Shown here: positions 18,593-28,903 of the stretch, piece after piece
Numbering within the stretch: position 1 is the stretch's first letter
Layout of the letters: each line of letters begins with the position of its first letter
Origin: an uncultured Bartonella sp.
Lineage (GTDB): Bacteria > Pseudomonadota > Alphaproteobacteria > Rhizobiales > Rhizobiaceae
NCBI GenBank assembly: GCA_946478235.1
Contig: CAMLBF010000004.1
Coordinates: forward strand, 186,001 to 250,000
DNA length: 64,000 nucleotides
Direction of reading: 5' to 3'
Position numbers and translations under genes: made by a program
Notes under the pieces: generated by a model
The model's input: the letters and a program-made list of their open reading frames with translations, nothing else
Databases searched by the model: none
Told to the model about the DNA's origin: nothing

Positions 18593-19627
18593 ATGCATCT
18601 TGCTATACGCTCTCATTTTACTATGCGTTATTTAAAACGCACTTTGATTGCTGCCGTTATGATGCCGTCTCTTTGCGTTGGTATATCAATACCTTCCCAT
18701 AGTGCACCGACAGATCAAGGTGGTTCTGGATTCTTAGGAAATTTATTTCCTCACGACAGCAATAAGTCTGTAAAGATAGAGAAGGTTCAACTTGCAGCGG
18801 GTGCCGATAGCCGTGTGACTGACCTTCAACAACAGGTGCGTGAATTAACCGGAAAAGTAGAAGAGCTTAACTTTATGGTTCTGCAAATGCAGGAGCAAAT
18901 ACGACAATTGCAGGGCGCCGCCGGTAATTCTTCACAACAATCTGCACAATCTGAACCAGTTTCTCAACCTAAACAACAAACCTCGTCATTTCCATCATCT
19001 TCTGAAACAAATACAGAAACCAAAGGTATAGGCGCAGCATCTATGCCTTCATCTGTGGCAGAAGAGGGGAATGGATCGAACAATGTAAAAAACGGAATTG
19101 ATCAGAAAGAAGCACCAAAAGACTTAGGATCAATAAGTTTCGATAAAAATGGAAATGTGTTGAACGGTTCTGTTAATGCTGGCGCAGAGCAAGGTTCAGC
19201 TAATTCAAACGTATCACCCACAGAAGTTCCGAAAACAGCAACCTCTGCTGAGCTTTATAATCTTGGATATAAAGATATTTTATCTGGTAATTATAGTGCT
19301 GCAGAGTCAATTTTCCGAGCATTCCAAGAAAGATATCCTAAAGATCCGCAGATTGCAGACGCAACTTTCTGGCTCGGAGAATCACTTTTTGGACAAAAGC
19401 GTTATCGCGAAGCCGCTCAAGTTTATATAGATGTTCAGCGTAATTATAAAGATTCACCACGTGGTCCAGAAAACCTGTTGAAGCTCGGAATGAGCATGTC
19501 TCGCCTTGATGAGCAGAAAGTGGCTTGCGCAACTTTTGCGGAAGTGACAAAACGCTACAAAACTGTAGATCCTGCAGTCCTGAAACGAGTAAAAGACGAG
19601 CAAAGCCGTAACAAGTGTCAACAGTAA
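18593..19627 (+). CDS. cpoB: Cell-division coordinator CpoB (Tol-Pal protein YbgF)
   Basis: This 344-residue secreted protein has a signal peptide (cleavage near residue 38, SHSA), a predicted coiled coil (~65-105, VTDLQQQVRELTGKVEELN) and a Ser/Gln-rich linker. Three C-terminal TPRs (~225-340) begin at AELYNLGYKDILSGNY. CpoB coordinates PBP1B activity with Tol energisation. The start at 18593 has AAGGAT seven bases upstream; ATG 18623 is possible. The linker is longer than in E. coli. Confidence 0.93.
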   Translation: MHLAIRSHFTMRYLKRTLIAAVMMPSLCVGISIPSHSAPTDQGGSGFLGNLFPHDSNKSVKIEKVQLAAGADSRVTDLQQQVRELTGKVEELNFMVLQMQEQIRQLQGAAGNSSQQSAQSEPVSQPKQQTSSFPSSSETNTETKGIGAASMPSSVAEEGNGSNNVKNGIDQKEAPKDLGSISFDKNGNVLNGSVNAGAEQGSANSNVSPTEVPKTATSAELYNLGYKDILSGNYSAAESIFRAFQERYPKDPQIADATFWLGESLFGQKRYREAAQVYIDVQRNYKDSPRGPENLLKLGMSMSRLDEQKVACATFAEVTKRYKTVDPAVLKRVKDEQSRNKCQQ

Positions 19628-20961
19628 ATTCTGAAGAACTTTTTAACAAAACAGACTTCTCTGATTGTAAAGTCGTCATAGCTGCTGTCTCTGGCGGCGG
19701 CGATTCATTGGCGTTATTATTTTTACTGCGTGATTATCTGAGTAAATTAGAAAATGCGCCTAAACTTTTAGTGGTAACGGTTGATCATCAACTAAGACCG
19801 GAATCTGCAGCGGAAGCAGAAAAAGTTTCTGCATTATGTGATAAGTTTGGAATTGATCATAAAACTGTTTGCTGGGCTGATTCTAAACCACAGACAGCCC
19901 TTTCTCATGAAGCTCGTATTGCGCGCTATGGATTGTTGATTTCACAAGCAGAACGAATTGGCGCAACTGTTATTATGACAGGTCATACGTTAAATGATCA
20001 GGCAGAAACATATGAAATGCGTTTATCTCGTGGCAGCCGCAGAGGTTTGGCGTGTATGCCACGCGAATCACTATTGATGCGCAAAATACAGCTAATTCGT
20101 CCATTGTTAAAAGTGAAGCGTGAAGAGTTACGCGAATATTTGCGTTCAATTGGACAAGAATGGATCGATGATCCAACAAATGAGAATATGCATTATGAAC
20201 GTGTGCGTATACGGAAGCGACTAAAAGATGAAGATATTGATGTCATAGAACACAAAGTTGAACAGGCAGCACTTCAACGGCGCACACAATCAAAATCGGC
20301 TGCACAACTCGTGCAACAACTCAATATCTCAATGCAACACGCGCTCTGTACAGTGAAAGAACCGTCGAAGGAGTTAATAAATCATCCTGATTATGCTTTC
20401 ACTATAGGTGCCTTTGCTGCAATTATTGGTGGGGCTCAAACTCTAGCTACCGATAAGCAGGTTGATTACCTTAAAGAACAATTATTGAAGCCTCATGCTG
20501 CACTTTACCGTTTTACTTTATTAGGTGCAGTCATTGAAAAGAGTGGCAAAAATATTAGGCTTTGGCGTGAAGCACGAAATCAAACATGCAGCGTGATTGC
20601 TCCTCATTTATCAAATATATGGGATGGTCGTTACCGAATTGACAATCATTCAGAAAATGCAGTGCGTGTGGGAGTTCCTTCAATTAGTGATATTAAATCA
20701 CTGGCAGAAACTGCAGGACTTGATCAAAAAAAGATACATTTTCTTTCATTACAAACAGCTTTGGCTATTTTCAGCAGATCAGGCGTTGATATTCCTGCGT
20801 TAACCGGAAAACTAATCTATGCAGAAAATACTGCATGTCGTCGTTTCATGCGTCCTTTCGGTTGGTTGGTTTCATCTGATGACTATCCATTTTTTGATGT
20901 CTTATCTCCATTTTTTGAAGCTTTTTTATCAACCGATAAAAGCGAAAATGAAAAAACCTAA
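19615..20961 (+). CDS. tilS: tRNA(Ile)-lysidine synthetase TilS
   Basis: This 448-residue protein has the PP-loop ATP motif VSGGGDSLA (SGGGDS at 26-31) and the TGHTLNDQAETYEMRLSRGS motif near 122-141. It modifies C34 of the tRNA-Ile CAU anticodon to lysidine so that it reads AUA, and is essential in most bacteria. The start is GTG at 19615, overlapping the cpoB stop by 13 bp. The C-terminal third is weakly conserved, as usual. Confidence 0.94.
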   Translation: MSTVNSEELFNKTDFSDCKVVIAAVSGGGDSLALLFLLRDYLSKLENAPKLLVVTVDHQLRPESAAEAEKVSALCDKFGIDHKTVCWADSKPQTALSHEARIARYGLLISQAERIGATVIMTGHTLNDQAETYEMRLSRGSRRGLACMPRESLLMRKIQLIRPLLKVKREELREYLRSIGQEWIDDPTNENMHYERVRIRKRLKDEDIDVIEHKVEQAALQRRTQSKSAAQLVQQLNISMQHALCTVKEPSKELINHPDYAFTIGAFAAIIGGAQTLATDKQVDYLKEQLLKPHAALYRFTLLGAVIEKSGKNIRLWREARNQTCSVIAPHLSNIWDGRYRIDNHSENAVRVGVPSISDIKSLAETAGLDQKKIHFLSLQTALAIFSRSGVDIPALTGKLIYAENTACRRFMRPFGWLVSSDDYPFFDVLSPFFEAFLSTDKSENEKT

Positions 20962-21068
20962 CAGAATTACGATGAAAATCTGTCATGATGCCTTGGCAAG
21001 GGCAAAGCAAGCACATATGTTACAGCTGAATTTGTTTAAGCAAGCGTAATTGATCGAATGGACCTAAT

Positions 21069-23138
21069 ATGAATCCGAATTATCGTTCCTTCATCGTGTG
21101 GGGGATCATCGCATTATTGCTGATTACCTTATTCTCTCTTTTTAATGGTAGCAGCCCACAAGGTGGTACAGGCGAAGTATCCTATTCTGATTTTTTAAGG
21201 CGAATAGATAACAATGATATAAAAACTGTTACTATTCAGGGACAACGATTAACCGGTATTACAGGGGATAATAAGACAGTATTATCTTATGCCCCTGAAG
21301 ATCCAGGTCTTGTCGCACGTCTTGAAAGCAAGAATGTGAATGTTAAAGCGCAGCCCGAAAGCACGGGCAACAGCACATTCATGAATCTACTGTTTTCTCT
21401 CTTGCCTGTTGTTATTCTTATTGGTGTATGGATATTTTTTATGCGCCAGATGCAGGGTGGCTCACGCGGGGCTATGGGGTTTGGAAAATCAAAAGCCAAA
21501 TTGCTCACAGAAGCACATGGGCGTGTAACGTTCCAAGATGTTGCTGGTGTTGACGAAGCTAAACAAGATTTGCAAGAAATCGTTGAATTTCTACGTGAAC
21601 CACAAAAATTTCAACGGCTTGGCGGTCGTATTCCTCGTGGTGTGCTTCTTGTTGGCCCTCCAGGAACAGGTAAAACGCTGCTTGCACGTTCTGTTGCCGG
21701 CGAAGCAAATGTACCATTCTTTACTATATCTGGTTCTGACTTCGTAGAAATGTTTGTTGGTGTTGGTGCTAGCCGTGTTCGTGATATGTTTGAACAGGCT
21801 AAAAAAAATGCACCATGTATCATTTTCATTGATGAAATAGATGCTGTAGGTCGTCATCGTGGTGCTGGCTTTGGTGGTGGTAACGATGAACGCGAGCAAA
21901 CGCTCAACCAGCTGTTGGTTGAAATGGATGGTTTTGAACCGAATGAAAGCATTATTTTAATTGCAGCAACAAACCGTCCAGACGTATTAGACCCAGCACT
22001 TTTGCGTCCTGGTCGCTTTGACAGACAGGTTGTTGTGCCAAATCCCGATGTTGCAGGCCGTGAGCAGATCTTAAAAGTACATGTCCGCAATGTTCCGCTT
22101 GCTCCAAATGTTGATCTTAAGGTTGTTGCAAGGGGCACACCAGGGTTCTCTGGTGCTGATTTGATGAATCTTGTCAATGAAGCCGCGTTGATGGCTGCAC
22201 GACGTGACAAACGTCTAGTTACAATGCAAGAATTTGAGGACGCAAAAGATAAAGTTATGATGGGGGCAGAGCGCCGTTCATCAGCCATGACCCAACAGGA
22301 AAAGGAACTGACGGCTTTCCACGAGGCTGGGCATGCTATTATTGCTATCAATGTGCCTGCTGCTGATCCAGTGCACAAGGCTACTATTGTTCCACGTGGA
22401 CGTGCATTGGGTATGGTTATGCAATTGCCAGAGGGTGATCGTTATTCCATAAGTTATCGTTATATGATTTCACGTTTGGCAATTATGATGGGTGGACGTG
22501 TAGCCGAAGAGCTCAAATACGGTAAAGATAACATCACCGCCGGTGCATCATCAGATATAGAGCAGGCAACGAAACTCGCTCGTGCCATGGTTACACGGTG
22601 GGGCTTTTCCGACGCATTGGGTAAAGTCACTTACGGTGAAAATCAGGAAGATTCCTATCAAGGCGGTGGACAAGGACAACCAGTATCTGAAGAGACGGCA
22701 CGTGTTATTGATGCGGAAATCCGTCGTTTGACAGACGAGGCTTATAAGACTGCCAAACAGATTATCACAAGTAAAAAGAAACAATGGACGGCGTTGGCCG
22801 AAGGTCTCCTTGAATATGAGACTTTAACGGGTGCTGAAATTCAGGAAGTTATCGCCGGTAAAGCACCGTCAAGAGATATGGGGAGCGATTCGGCTACCCC
22901 TCATGTTTCGAGTGTTCCAAAAACCGGTCGTTCATCTTCCAAAACGAGAACATCGTCAAAATTGGCTGATAATGTGAAAGTCGCCAAAACTGACAATGAT
23001 ATAACAAAAGTTGAAGATACTGGTGATAAGTCTGAAACAAAAACGGTCAAGGCATCACCTAAAGTTAAAAAATCGACAACAAAAATTACGAAATCAGAAA
23101 ATGATGAATCTGATGGTGATTCTAAAAAGGGTGCCTAG
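21069..23138 (+). CDS. ftsH: Membrane-bound ATP-dependent zinc protease FtsH
   Basis: This 689-residue protein has two membrane helices (~8-25 and ~107-125) flanking a periplasmic domain. It has an AAA+ module with Walker A GPPGTGKT (~197), Walker [12 protein letters not shown] (~254) and SRH region [18 protein letters not shown], then the metalloprotease site HEAGH starting at His418. FtsH degrades membrane proteins, RpoH and LpxC. The tail after ~610 is a long Lys/Ser/Thr-rich extension. It follows tilS, the usual rhizobial order. Confidence 0.97.
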   Translation: MNPNYRSFIVWGIIALLLITLFSLFNGSSPQGGTGEVSYSDFLRRIDNNDIKTVTIQGQRLTGITGDNKTVLSYAPEDPGLVARLESKNVNVKAQPESTGNSTFMNLLFSLLPVVILIGVWIFFMRQMQGGSRGAMGFGKSKAKLLTEAHGRVTFQDVAGVDEAKQDLQEIVEFLREPQKFQRLGGRIPRGVLLVGPPGTGKTLLARSVAGEANVPFFTISGSDFVEMFVGVGASRVRDMFEQAKKNAPCIIFIDEIDAVGRHRGAGFGGGNDEREQTLNQLLVEMDGFEPNESIILIAATNRPDVLDPALLRPGRFDRQVVVPNPDVAGREQILKVHVRNVPLAPNVDLKVVARGTPGFSGADLMNLVNEAALMAARRDKRLVTMQEFEDAKDKVMMGAERRSSAMTQQEKELTAFHEAGHAIIAINVPAADPVHKATIVPRGRALGMVMQLPEGDRYSISYRYMISRLAIMMGGRVAEELKYGKDNITAGASSDIEQATKLARAMVTRWGFSDALGKVTYGENQEDSYQGGGQGQPVSEETARVIDAEIRRLTDEAYKTAKQIITSKKKQWTALAEGLLEYETLTGAEIQEVIAGKAPSRDMGSDSATPHVSSVPKTGRSSSKTRTSSKLADNVKVAKTDNDITKVEDTGDKSETKTVKASPKVKKSTTKITKSENDESDGDSKKGA

Positions 23139-23163
23139 TATTCTTTTTTAGATTAAAAATAAG

Positions 23164-23192
23164 GCGGCCTGTTAACCAAGGCCGCTTTTTTT
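23164..23192 (+). terminator. Rho-independent terminator after ftsH
   Basis: The stem GCGGCCT / AGGCCGC with an 8-nt loop is followed by seven T. It lies 25 bp after the ftsH stop. Confidence 0.85.
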
Positions 23193-23355
23193 GTGACAAT
23201 AAGGTTGACCTTTGTATTTTGAAATGCGCATTCACCAAATACATTTATAATGAGTTGTCTTATTAATTGATCTTTTGTTTAAACATCAAATAATTAGGTA
23301 TGCTGTCTGTCGTCAGCTGGGATATAACTAAGGCATTGTTAAAAAGGGAAAACAA

Positions 23356-24708
23356 ATGGTGCGAAAATATTTTGGGACAGATGGAATCAGAGGAAAAGCC
23401 AATACGTTCCCTATGACTGCGGAAATAGCAATGAAAGTTGGTATGGCTGTTGGTATTCTTTTTCGTAACCAAGGAAGACGGGGAAGAGTTGTAATAGGTA
23501 AAGATACACGCTTATCGGGATATATGATTGAAAACGCAATGGTTGCTGGTTTTACTGCGGCTGGTATGGAAGTTTTTCTTCTGGGGCCTATTCCTACGCC
23601 GGCTGTTGCAATGCTTTGTCGGTCATTGCGTGCTGATGTTGGTGTTATGATATCGGCTTCCCATAATCCCTTTTATGATAATGGTATTAAGCTATTTGGA
23701 CCAGATGGATTTAAGCTCTCCGATGATATCGAACAAAAAATAGAAAAATTGGTTGATTCGGATATGTCTGGAGAATTAGCGAGACAGTCCGAAGTTGGTC
23801 GAGCAAAACGTGTTGAAGGCGATATCTATCGATATATTGAGTTTGCTAAAAGAACATTGCCTCGTGATGTTCGGTTGGATGGTATGCGCATTGTTATCGA
23901 CTGCGCAAATGGAGCAGCCTATAAAGCGGCGCCTTTAGCCCTATGGGAACTCGGTGCAGAAGTGATCACAATCAATGATACACCAAGTGGAACTAACATT
24001 AATGAAGATTGTGGGTCTACGCATCCTGTATCACTCATGCGAAAGGTTCATGAAGTGCGTGCTGATGCGGGTATCGCACTCGATGGTGATGGTGACAGGG
24101 TTGTTATGGTGGACGAGACAGGAACGGTTATCGATGGAGACCAATTGATGGCTGTTGTTGCGGATCAATGGCATGAAAGTGGGCGTCTTCGCGGCGGTGG
24201 AATTGTTGCGACAGTCATGTCAAATCTTGGCTTGGAAAGATTTCTTGCCAAAAAGGGACTGACTATGGCGAGAACCAAGGTGGGCGACCGTTATGTCGTT
24301 GAATATATGCGTCAGCATGGATTTAATGTAGGTGGTGAGCAATCAGGACATATTGTGCTTTCAGATTATGGTACAACAGGTGATGGTCTGGTGTCTGCAC
24401 TACAGATACTAGGATGCGCAAAAGAAACACAATTACCAATGAGTGAATTGTGCCACCGTTTTGAACCTGTGCCACAATTGCTTAAAAATGTTCGTATATC
24501 CGGCGGAAAACCACTTGAAGATGCTCATGTGAAAGATGTGATCAAAAACGCCGAGAAGCAATTAGGTAAAACAGGGCGGCTCGTCATTAGACCATCTGGA
24601 ACAGAGCCATTGATTCGAGTCATGGCAGAAGGTGATGACCCACGTCTTATCGAGAAACTTGTTGATGAAATAGTCGATTCGATCGTTCAAGTTCGTGATG
24701 CCATTTAA
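23356..24708 (+). CDS. glmM: Phosphoglucosamine mutase GlmM
   Basis: This 450-residue member of the alpha-D-phosphohexomutase family has the phosphoserine motif [12 protein letters not shown] with catalytic Ser102, the Mg2+ loop DGDGDR (~242), GGEQSGH (~325) and the phosphate-binding [13 protein letters not shown] (~411). It interconverts glucosamine-6-phosphate and glucosamine-1-phosphate for UDP-GlcNAc, feeding peptidoglycan and lipid A. An AAAGGGAAAAC site precedes the ATG and a terminator follows. Confidence 0.97.
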   Translation: MVRKYFGTDGIRGKANTFPMTAEIAMKVGMAVGILFRNQGRRGRVVIGKDTRLSGYMIENAMVAGFTAAGMEVFLLGPIPTPAVAMLCRSLRADVGVMISASHNPFYDNGIKLFGPDGFKLSDDIEQKIEKLVDSDMSGELARQSEVGRAKRVEGDIYRYIEFAKRTLPRDVRLDGMRIVIDCANGAAYKAAPLALWELGAEVITINDTPSGTNINEDCGSTHPVSLMRKVHEVRADAGIALDGDGDRVVMVDETGTVIDGDQLMAVVADQWHESGRLRGGGIVATVMSNLGLERFLAKKGLTMARTKVGDRYVVEYMRQHGFNVGGEQSGHIVLSDYGTTGDGLVSALQILGCAKETQLPMSELCHRFEPVPQLLKNVRISGGKPLEDAHVKDVIKNAEKQLGKTGRLVIRPSGTEPLIRVMAEGDDPRLIEKLVDEIVDSIVQVRDAI

Positions 24709-24730
24709 ACAATAAAGACATTGCGCAATG

Positions 24731-24758
24731 AGCAGCCATTAGTTGGCTGCTTTTTTTG
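24731..24758 (+). terminator. Rho-independent terminator after glmM
   Basis: The stem AGCAGCCA / TGGCTGCT with a 5-nt loop runs into seven T, 22 bp after glmM. Confidence 0.88.
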
Positions 24759-24867
24759 TAGCAAATATATAGTTAAAAAATATGGTTAAGAACGTCTTAA
24801 CCAATAGCGATTAGAGAAGGTCTCATAAGACATATGGCATTGATGCTATAATTTTGATGAGGCTATT

Positions 24868-25599
24868 ATGAAATCGCATTTAGGGCTTACTATCATTGCC
24901 TTGTTACTATCTGTTGATGTAACAATAGCTTCAGATATTGACCTTGATAAAGTGCCAGAGGTTGCTGTTACAACCCAAAACAATACAGCCTATCTTAAGG
25001 CTTATGTGGGCGGGGCAATTGCAGATTTCGATAAGCTTAAAACATCGGATGATGCAGACATAACTTCTTCATATCGTTGGAAAAGCAAGAGTAATCTTGA
25101 TAACGCTTTTTTGGGTGGAATAGGCTTAGGATATCATTTGAATGATCTGTTGCGCTTCGATGGAACAGTTGAATATCGCTCAAAAAACACGTTAACCGGC
25201 TGGCAAACAAATGCCTTAGAGCAGCGTAAATATCAAGGTGACGTCTCTTCATTCGTTATGATGGGAAACGCTTATATTGATCTAATGACTGTACGCAATG
25301 TGACACCCTATATTGGTGCAGGTATTGGTGCTTCGGCAAATCGTGTTTCCAATTTTCGAATGAATTCATCAACACAATATTATAATGTTGCATCAAATAC
25401 GAATTGGGATTTTGCCTGGTCGGTCCATGCAGGTGTAGGAGTTAAACTTACCCAAAAACTTATTCTTGATGTTGGGTATAGTTATTCTGATTTGGGAGAT
25501 GCAAAATCAGGAAAGACGCTAGAAAACCAAAGTCCTATCAATGTTAATCATTTAACATCTCATGATATTAAAGTCGGTTTACGCTATTCATTTAAATAA
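24868..25599 (+). CDS. Outer-membrane beta-barrel protein (Omp25/Omp31-like)
   Basis: This 243-residue protein has a signal peptide (cleavage near residue 21, TIAS-D). The mature part alternates polar and hydrophobic strands (YLKAYVGGAIADF, FLGGIGLGYHL, VTPYIGAGIGAS, DFAWSVHAGVGVKL) and ends ...HDIKVGLRYSFK with a C-terminal aromatic residue, as outer-membrane barrels do. Related Rhizobiales proteins include Brucella Omp25/Omp31 and Bartonella hemin-binding proteins. Ligand binding here is unproven. It is monocistronic with its own terminator. Confidence 0.8.
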   Translation: MKSHLGLTIIALLLSVDVTIASDIDLDKVPEVAVTTQNNTAYLKAYVGGAIADFDKLKTSDDADITSSYRWKSKSNLDNAFLGGIGLGYHLNDLLRFDGTVEYRSKNTLTGWQTNALEQRKYQGDVSSFVMMGNAYIDLMTVRNVTPYIGAGIGASANRVSNFRMNSSTQYYNVASNTNWDFAWSVHAGVGVKLTQKLILDVGYSYSDLGDAKSGKTLENQSPINVNHLTSHDIKVGLRYSFK

Positions 25600-25609
25600 A
25601 CTAGGATCA

Positions 25610-25641
25610 TAAAAAAGCCGGTTTTGATTCCGGCTTTTTTA
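25610..25641. terminator. Bidirectional terminator between convergent genes
   Basis: The stem AAAAAGCCGG / CCGGCTTTTT with an 8-nt loop has T-runs in both directions. It lies between the outer-membrane protein gene (plus) and the holin-like gene (minus). Confidence 0.88.
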
Positions 25642-25657
25642 TCTTATTTCTGGGGTT

Positions 25658-26098
25658 CTAGGAGTCTTGTTTTTTGTGATCAGCTTTACGAAGTATCAAA
25701 GCAGCGATACCTATCAGTGGTAAAGCTAAGCCTAAGATCTTTTTATTTCCGAGAATAGCAGGAACAGCAGCGACAGCTGACGCTACCAACAAATTGCTGC
25801 GTTCATCATTCATTTGCTTTTTGTAGACTCTACGTCGTCTGTTGGCAATTAATCTGCCAATGAGCAAAGCCAATAAAGCGACAATAAACCAGAACCCGCA
25901 AATTATAGATGCAGCCCAAACGGGTGGCGTTATCCACGTCAGCATTATAAAAGCAATGATGCATAGAAAAACTAATGCGAAAAATAAAGCAATGCCAACA
26001 ATAGCATAACAGATTGCCTGATCACGTGTAGACTTGACAGCTGTTTTGACGCTGCCATTTGCTATACCACCAATGAGAGGCGCCAGAAGCCGCAGCAT
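25658..26098 (-). CDS. Small membrane protein, phage-holin-superfamily-III-like
   Basis: This 146-residue protein has two adjacent strong membrane helices (about residues 30-55 and 60-85) and a weaker hydrophobic stretch (~110-135). Basic loops (RRRRVYKK) lie between them. The pattern fits the 'phage holin family/DUF1469-like' proteins that accompany DUF883 genes in proteobacteria; there is no sign of a phage. It starts 3 bp after the stop of the DUF883-like gene, so the pair is one operon. Function unknown. Confidence 0.7.
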   Translation of the reverse strand: MLRLLAPLIGGIANGSVKTAVKSTRDQAICYAIVGIALFFALVFLCIIAFIMLTWITPPVWAASIICGFWFIVALLALLIGRLIANRRRRVYKKQMNDERSNLLVASAVAAVPAILGNKKILGLALPLIGIAALILRKADHKKQDS

Positions 26099-26101
26099 TT
26101 T

Positions 26102-26413
26102 TTAACGCCGAATTAACATGGCGAGAAGAAAACCAACGCCTGCTGCAACAGCAAGACTTGCGACAGGTTTTTCGCGTAGGCAATCATTAATCTGACTGCC
26201 CATGTCATTGAATTTTTCTTTAGCTTGAGAAATCACTTCTTCCCCATTAGCCTTGGCTGATGCGTAAAGCTGCTCTGCTTGTCCTTTAGCTTGCGCCATT
26301 TTTTCTGAACTAAAATTGCTTAATTGGTCTGTTACACTTGAAAGTTCTTTTTTTAATTCTTGAATTTGTGCTTCTAGGTCTTTTTCTGTAGCTGTTGGGG
26401 TTTCCTTGGCCAT
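26102..26413 (-). CDS. DUF883-like (ElaB/YqjD-type) membrane-anchored protein
   Basis: This 103-residue protein has a charged amphipathic coiled-coil body (~12-75) and a C-terminal Gly-rich membrane anchor (EKPVASLAVAAGVGFLLAMLIRR). That is the typical layout of ElaB/YqjD proteins, which tether stationary-phase ribosomes to the inner membrane in E. coli. A GGAGATAA ribosome-binding site precedes ATG. It is co-transcribed with the holin-like gene. The ribosome role here is inference from family. Confidence 0.78.
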   Translation of the reverse strand: MAKETPTATEKDLEAQIQELKKELSSVTDQLSNFSSEKMAQAKGQAEQLYASAKANGEEVISQAKEKFNDMGSQINDCLREKPVASLAVAAGVGFLLAMLIRR

Positions 26414-26562
26414 TGAATTATCTCCTGCTAAATATTTAAAAGTGCAAAGCTTTATTTTACTTTGACCTAATATTTACATAGGAATACAAAATTTTTTTTC
26501 CAGCGTTGCGATAAGTCAAATGATAAATCTGATATGGCAATAAAAAATTATGTTATCCTTTT

Positions 26563-26568
26563 AAGGAG
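26563..26568 (+). promoter_or_regulatory. Shine-Dalgarno site that sets the glycerate kinase start
   Basis: AAGGAG lies 7 bp before an in-frame TTG at 26576, which argues for that start over the ATG at 26534, which has no such site. Confidence 0.6.
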
Positions 26569-26575
26569 AATATAT

Positions 26576-27856
26576 TTGATAAACTTTGATAAACGTCAGT
26601 TTTTACTGCAACTTTTTAATGAGGCTGTTAAGGCCGCCGATCCTATTTCAAAAATGCGGCAATATCTTCCACTTCGTCCTAAAGGTCGCACTATCGTTGT
26701 AGGAGCGGGTAAAGGTGTAGCTCAGATGGCAGTGACACTTGAACACCTTTGGGATGAAGCCGGATATGGCGAGTTACAAGGTGCCGTTGTGACCCGATAT
26801 GGGTATGGTGTAAAAACAACATCAATAGAGGTTTTTGAGGCATCGCATCCAATACCAGATCAAAATGGACTTAAAGGTGCATTGCGGTTGATGGAATTAT
26901 TGAAAGATCTCAGAGAAGACGATCTAGTCATTGCTCTTATTTGTGGTGGCGGATCCGCGTTATTGCCTGCACCACTTGACGGACTGACATTGTATGACGA
27001 AATTTCGCTTAATGAGGCTTTATTAAAAAGCGGTGCTCCTATAGGAGCCATGAATACAATTAGGAAACACTTGTCTCGTATCAAAGGTGGCCGTTTAGCC
27101 GCAATGGCTGCTCCAGCCCGGGTCATTAGTTTTATTGTTTCAGATATACCGGGTGATATAATTTCTCAGGTGGCATCAGGTCCTACTGTTCCAGATAAAT
27201 CTACTCGGTTTCACGCATTAGATTATATTCGCCAATATAATATCGTCCTACCACCAAATATTATAAATATACTGAACAGTTCTGTTGCCAATGCGCCGTT
27301 GCCAGAAGATCCAGTCTTTAAAAATAACGAGGTTTATGTCGTTGCGTCTGCAGCACAATCGCTTGAAGCATCCGCTCGTTATGCTCGTTCTCAAGGCGTT
27401 AATGCTGTAATTTTATCTGATAGTATCGAGGGGGAAGCAAAAGACATAGCTATGATGCATGCAGCGATTGCTCGCCATACATCTCATATGAACGAACCTT
27501 TTAAAAAACCTGTCGTCATTCTTTCGGGAGGAGAAACCACAGTCACAATAAAAGAATTATGCGGTAAAGGTGGACGCAACAGCGAATTTTTGTTGTCTTT
27601 CGCGATCGCTATCAATGGAGAAGAAAATATTTGCGCTTTAGCTGCTGACACAGACGGTATTGATGGTAGTGAAAGTAATGCTGGTGCGTTTTGTGATGGT
27701 AACACATTTATGGCTATGAAAGCTAAAGGCTACGACCCAATGAGTTTTTTGATGAAACATGATGCGTGGGCGGCCTTTCATGGCATTGATAGTCTTTTTG
27801 TCACTGGCCCCACAGGTACAAATATTAATGATTTCCGAGCAATATTTGTCGAATGA
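26576..27856 (+). CDS. Glycerate 2-kinase (GckA/TtuD, DUF4147 family)
   Basis: From TTG 26576 the protein is 426 residues, the usual size of type II glycerate kinases. It has the N-terminal GRTIVVGAGKGVAQMA motif, ICGGGSALLPAP (~125), an LSRIKGGRLA segment (~170) and C-terminal ILSGGETTVT, GGRNSEFLLSFA, AADTDGIDG and TNINDFRAIF motifs. It phosphorylates glycerate to 2-phosphoglycerate, linking tartrate/hydroxypyruvate or serine-cycle routes to glycolysis. It stands alone on the plus strand with no pathway genes adjacent. Confidence 0.9.
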   Translation: MINFDKRQFLLQLFNEAVKAADPISKMRQYLPLRPKGRTIVVGAGKGVAQMAVTLEHLWDEAGYGELQGAVVTRYGYGVKTTSIEVFEASHPIPDQNGLKGALRLMELLKDLREDDLVIALICGGGSALLPAPLDGLTLYDEISLNEALLKSGAPIGAMNTIRKHLSRIKGGRLAAMAAPARVISFIVSDIPGDIISQVASGPTVPDKSTRFHALDYIRQYNIVLPPNIINILNSSVANAPLPEDPVFKNNEVYVVASAAQSLEASARYARSQGVNAVILSDSIEGEAKDIAMMHAAIARHTSHMNEPFKKPVVILSGGETTVTIKELCGKGGRNSEFLLSFAIAINGEENICALAADTDGIDGSESNAGAFCDGNTFMAMKAKGYDPMSFLMKHDAWAAFHGIDSLFVTGPTGTNINDFRAIFVE

Positions 27857-27904
27857 ATGTAAAAACATTGATTTTGTATAAAATAAGCAGTTTGTTATAA
27901 AACA

Positions 27905-27919
27905 TGACTTGATTAATCA
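27905..27919 (+). promoter_or_regulatory. IRO-box-like site upstream of exbB
   Basis: The sequence fits TGA-N9-TCA, the RirA iron-responsive operator pattern of Rhizobiales, and contains the palindrome TGATTAATCA. It lies 52 bp before the exbB start. The motif has only six fixed bases, so position is the main support. Confidence 0.35.
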
Positions 27920-27971
27920 TATTAAAATTTGTTAATAAAACCCAATTGATTAAAGTTTGGAAGGCAGGGCA

Positions 27972-28898
27972 ATGTTACGATTTTCCCAGAAACTCGCAGT
28001 CAGTTTGGTTTTAATGACAACCTCAGGTCGATATGCCTTGGCTCAGGCAAATGCACCTCAGGGTGATGGACAAGCTGCAGCACAGGCAATCAATTCTGGC
28101 GCAGAGGTAACAGCTCAAACTGTTTCAACAGCTGCCACTACAGCATCCAGTGCAGCAGAAAAGGTTATGGCATCAATACCTCATGACCTATCACCAATTG
28201 GCATGTTTCTTTCAGCTGATTGGGTCGTAAAAGCTGTTATGATGGGATTGGCGTTAGCGTCTGTTGCAACATGGACAATTTTTATCGTGAAAATGATAGA
28301 GATTTCAACTGCAAAGCGCCGAGCACGTGCAGCTTTAAGAGCCGTAAACCAAGCCGGAAGCCTTTCAGAACTTGAACTTGCTATGAAAACCGAGAAAGGT
28401 ACGGGACCTCTTCTTGTGGATGCTGCTGTTATTGAGGTGCAAGCATCAATATCTGCTATTGATGCAGCAGGAAATGAAGGGTTAAAGGAACGCTTGAACT
28501 CAGTTCTATCTCGTATTGTTTCGGCAGCTGGACGTCGTATCGCTTTTGGTACTGGTCCTCTTGCGACAATAGGCGCAATTGGCCCATTTGTTGGGCTATT
28601 CGGCACCGTGTGGGGAATTATGAACTCCTTTATTGGTATCTCTCAAGCGCAAACAACAAATCTTGCTGTTGTCGCGCCTGGTATTGCTGAAGCCTTGCTT
28701 GCAACAGCGATTGGTCTCGTCGCCGCGGTTCCTGCCGTTATTATTTACAATGTGTTTGCACGACTGATAACAGGCTATCGTCAACAGTTGGTAGACGTTT
28801 CTTCGGGCATAGAACGGCTTGTTAGTCGTGACCTTGATTTCCGTAAGGTTAGCCGTCAAGCGACTGCACGTCCTAACTTATCGATTGCTGCGGAGTAA
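27972..28898 (+). CDS. exbB: ExbB, proton-channel subunit for TonB-dependent transport
   Basis: From ATG 27972 the protein has 308 residues. It has a signal-peptide-like start (MLRFSQKLAVSLVLMTTSGRYALA), an Ala/Ser-rich periplasmic extension typical of alphaproteobacterial ExbB, and three membrane segments. The motifs FVGLFGTVWGIMNSFIG and VVAPGIAEALLATAIGL mark the MotA/TolQ/ExbB domain. The long N-terminus separates it from TolQ at 13991. It powers uptake of iron complexes and other ligands through TonB. exbD follows after 5 bp. Confidence 0.93.
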   Translation: MLRFSQKLAVSLVLMTTSGRYALAQANAPQGDGQAAAQAINSGAEVTAQTVSTAATTASSAAEKVMASIPHDLSPIGMFLSADWVVKAVMMGLALASVATWTIFIVKMIEISTAKRRARAALRAVNQAGSLSELELAMKTEKGTGPLLVDAAVIEVQASISAIDAAGNEGLKERLNSVLSRIVSAAGRRIAFGTGPLATIGAIGPFVGLFGTVWGIMNSFIGISQAQTTNLAVVAPGIAEALLATAIGLVAAVPAVIIYNVFARLITGYRQQLVDVSSGIERLVSRDLDFRKVSRQATARPNLSIAAE

Positions 28899-28903
28899 AT
28901 CTA

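Noticed and set aside
20972-21049. 25-codon frame (MKICHDALARAKQAH...) between tilS and ftsH
   Set aside because: No ribosome-binding site and too short to judge; could be a leader peptide but nothing supports it beyond an open frame.
21854-22378. 174-codon minus-strand frame inside ftsH
   Set aside because: It lies fully antisense to the highly conserved FtsH AAA+ and protease region; low-complexity Ser/Arg product, no homology signal.
25658-26413. Prophage remnant suggested by a holin-like gene
   Set aside because: The pairing with a DUF883-like gene is a common chromosomal arrangement; no other phage genes or attachment sites are present.
28181-28606. 141-codon minus-strand frame inside exbB
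   Set aside because: Antisense shadow of the conserved ExbB coding sequence.
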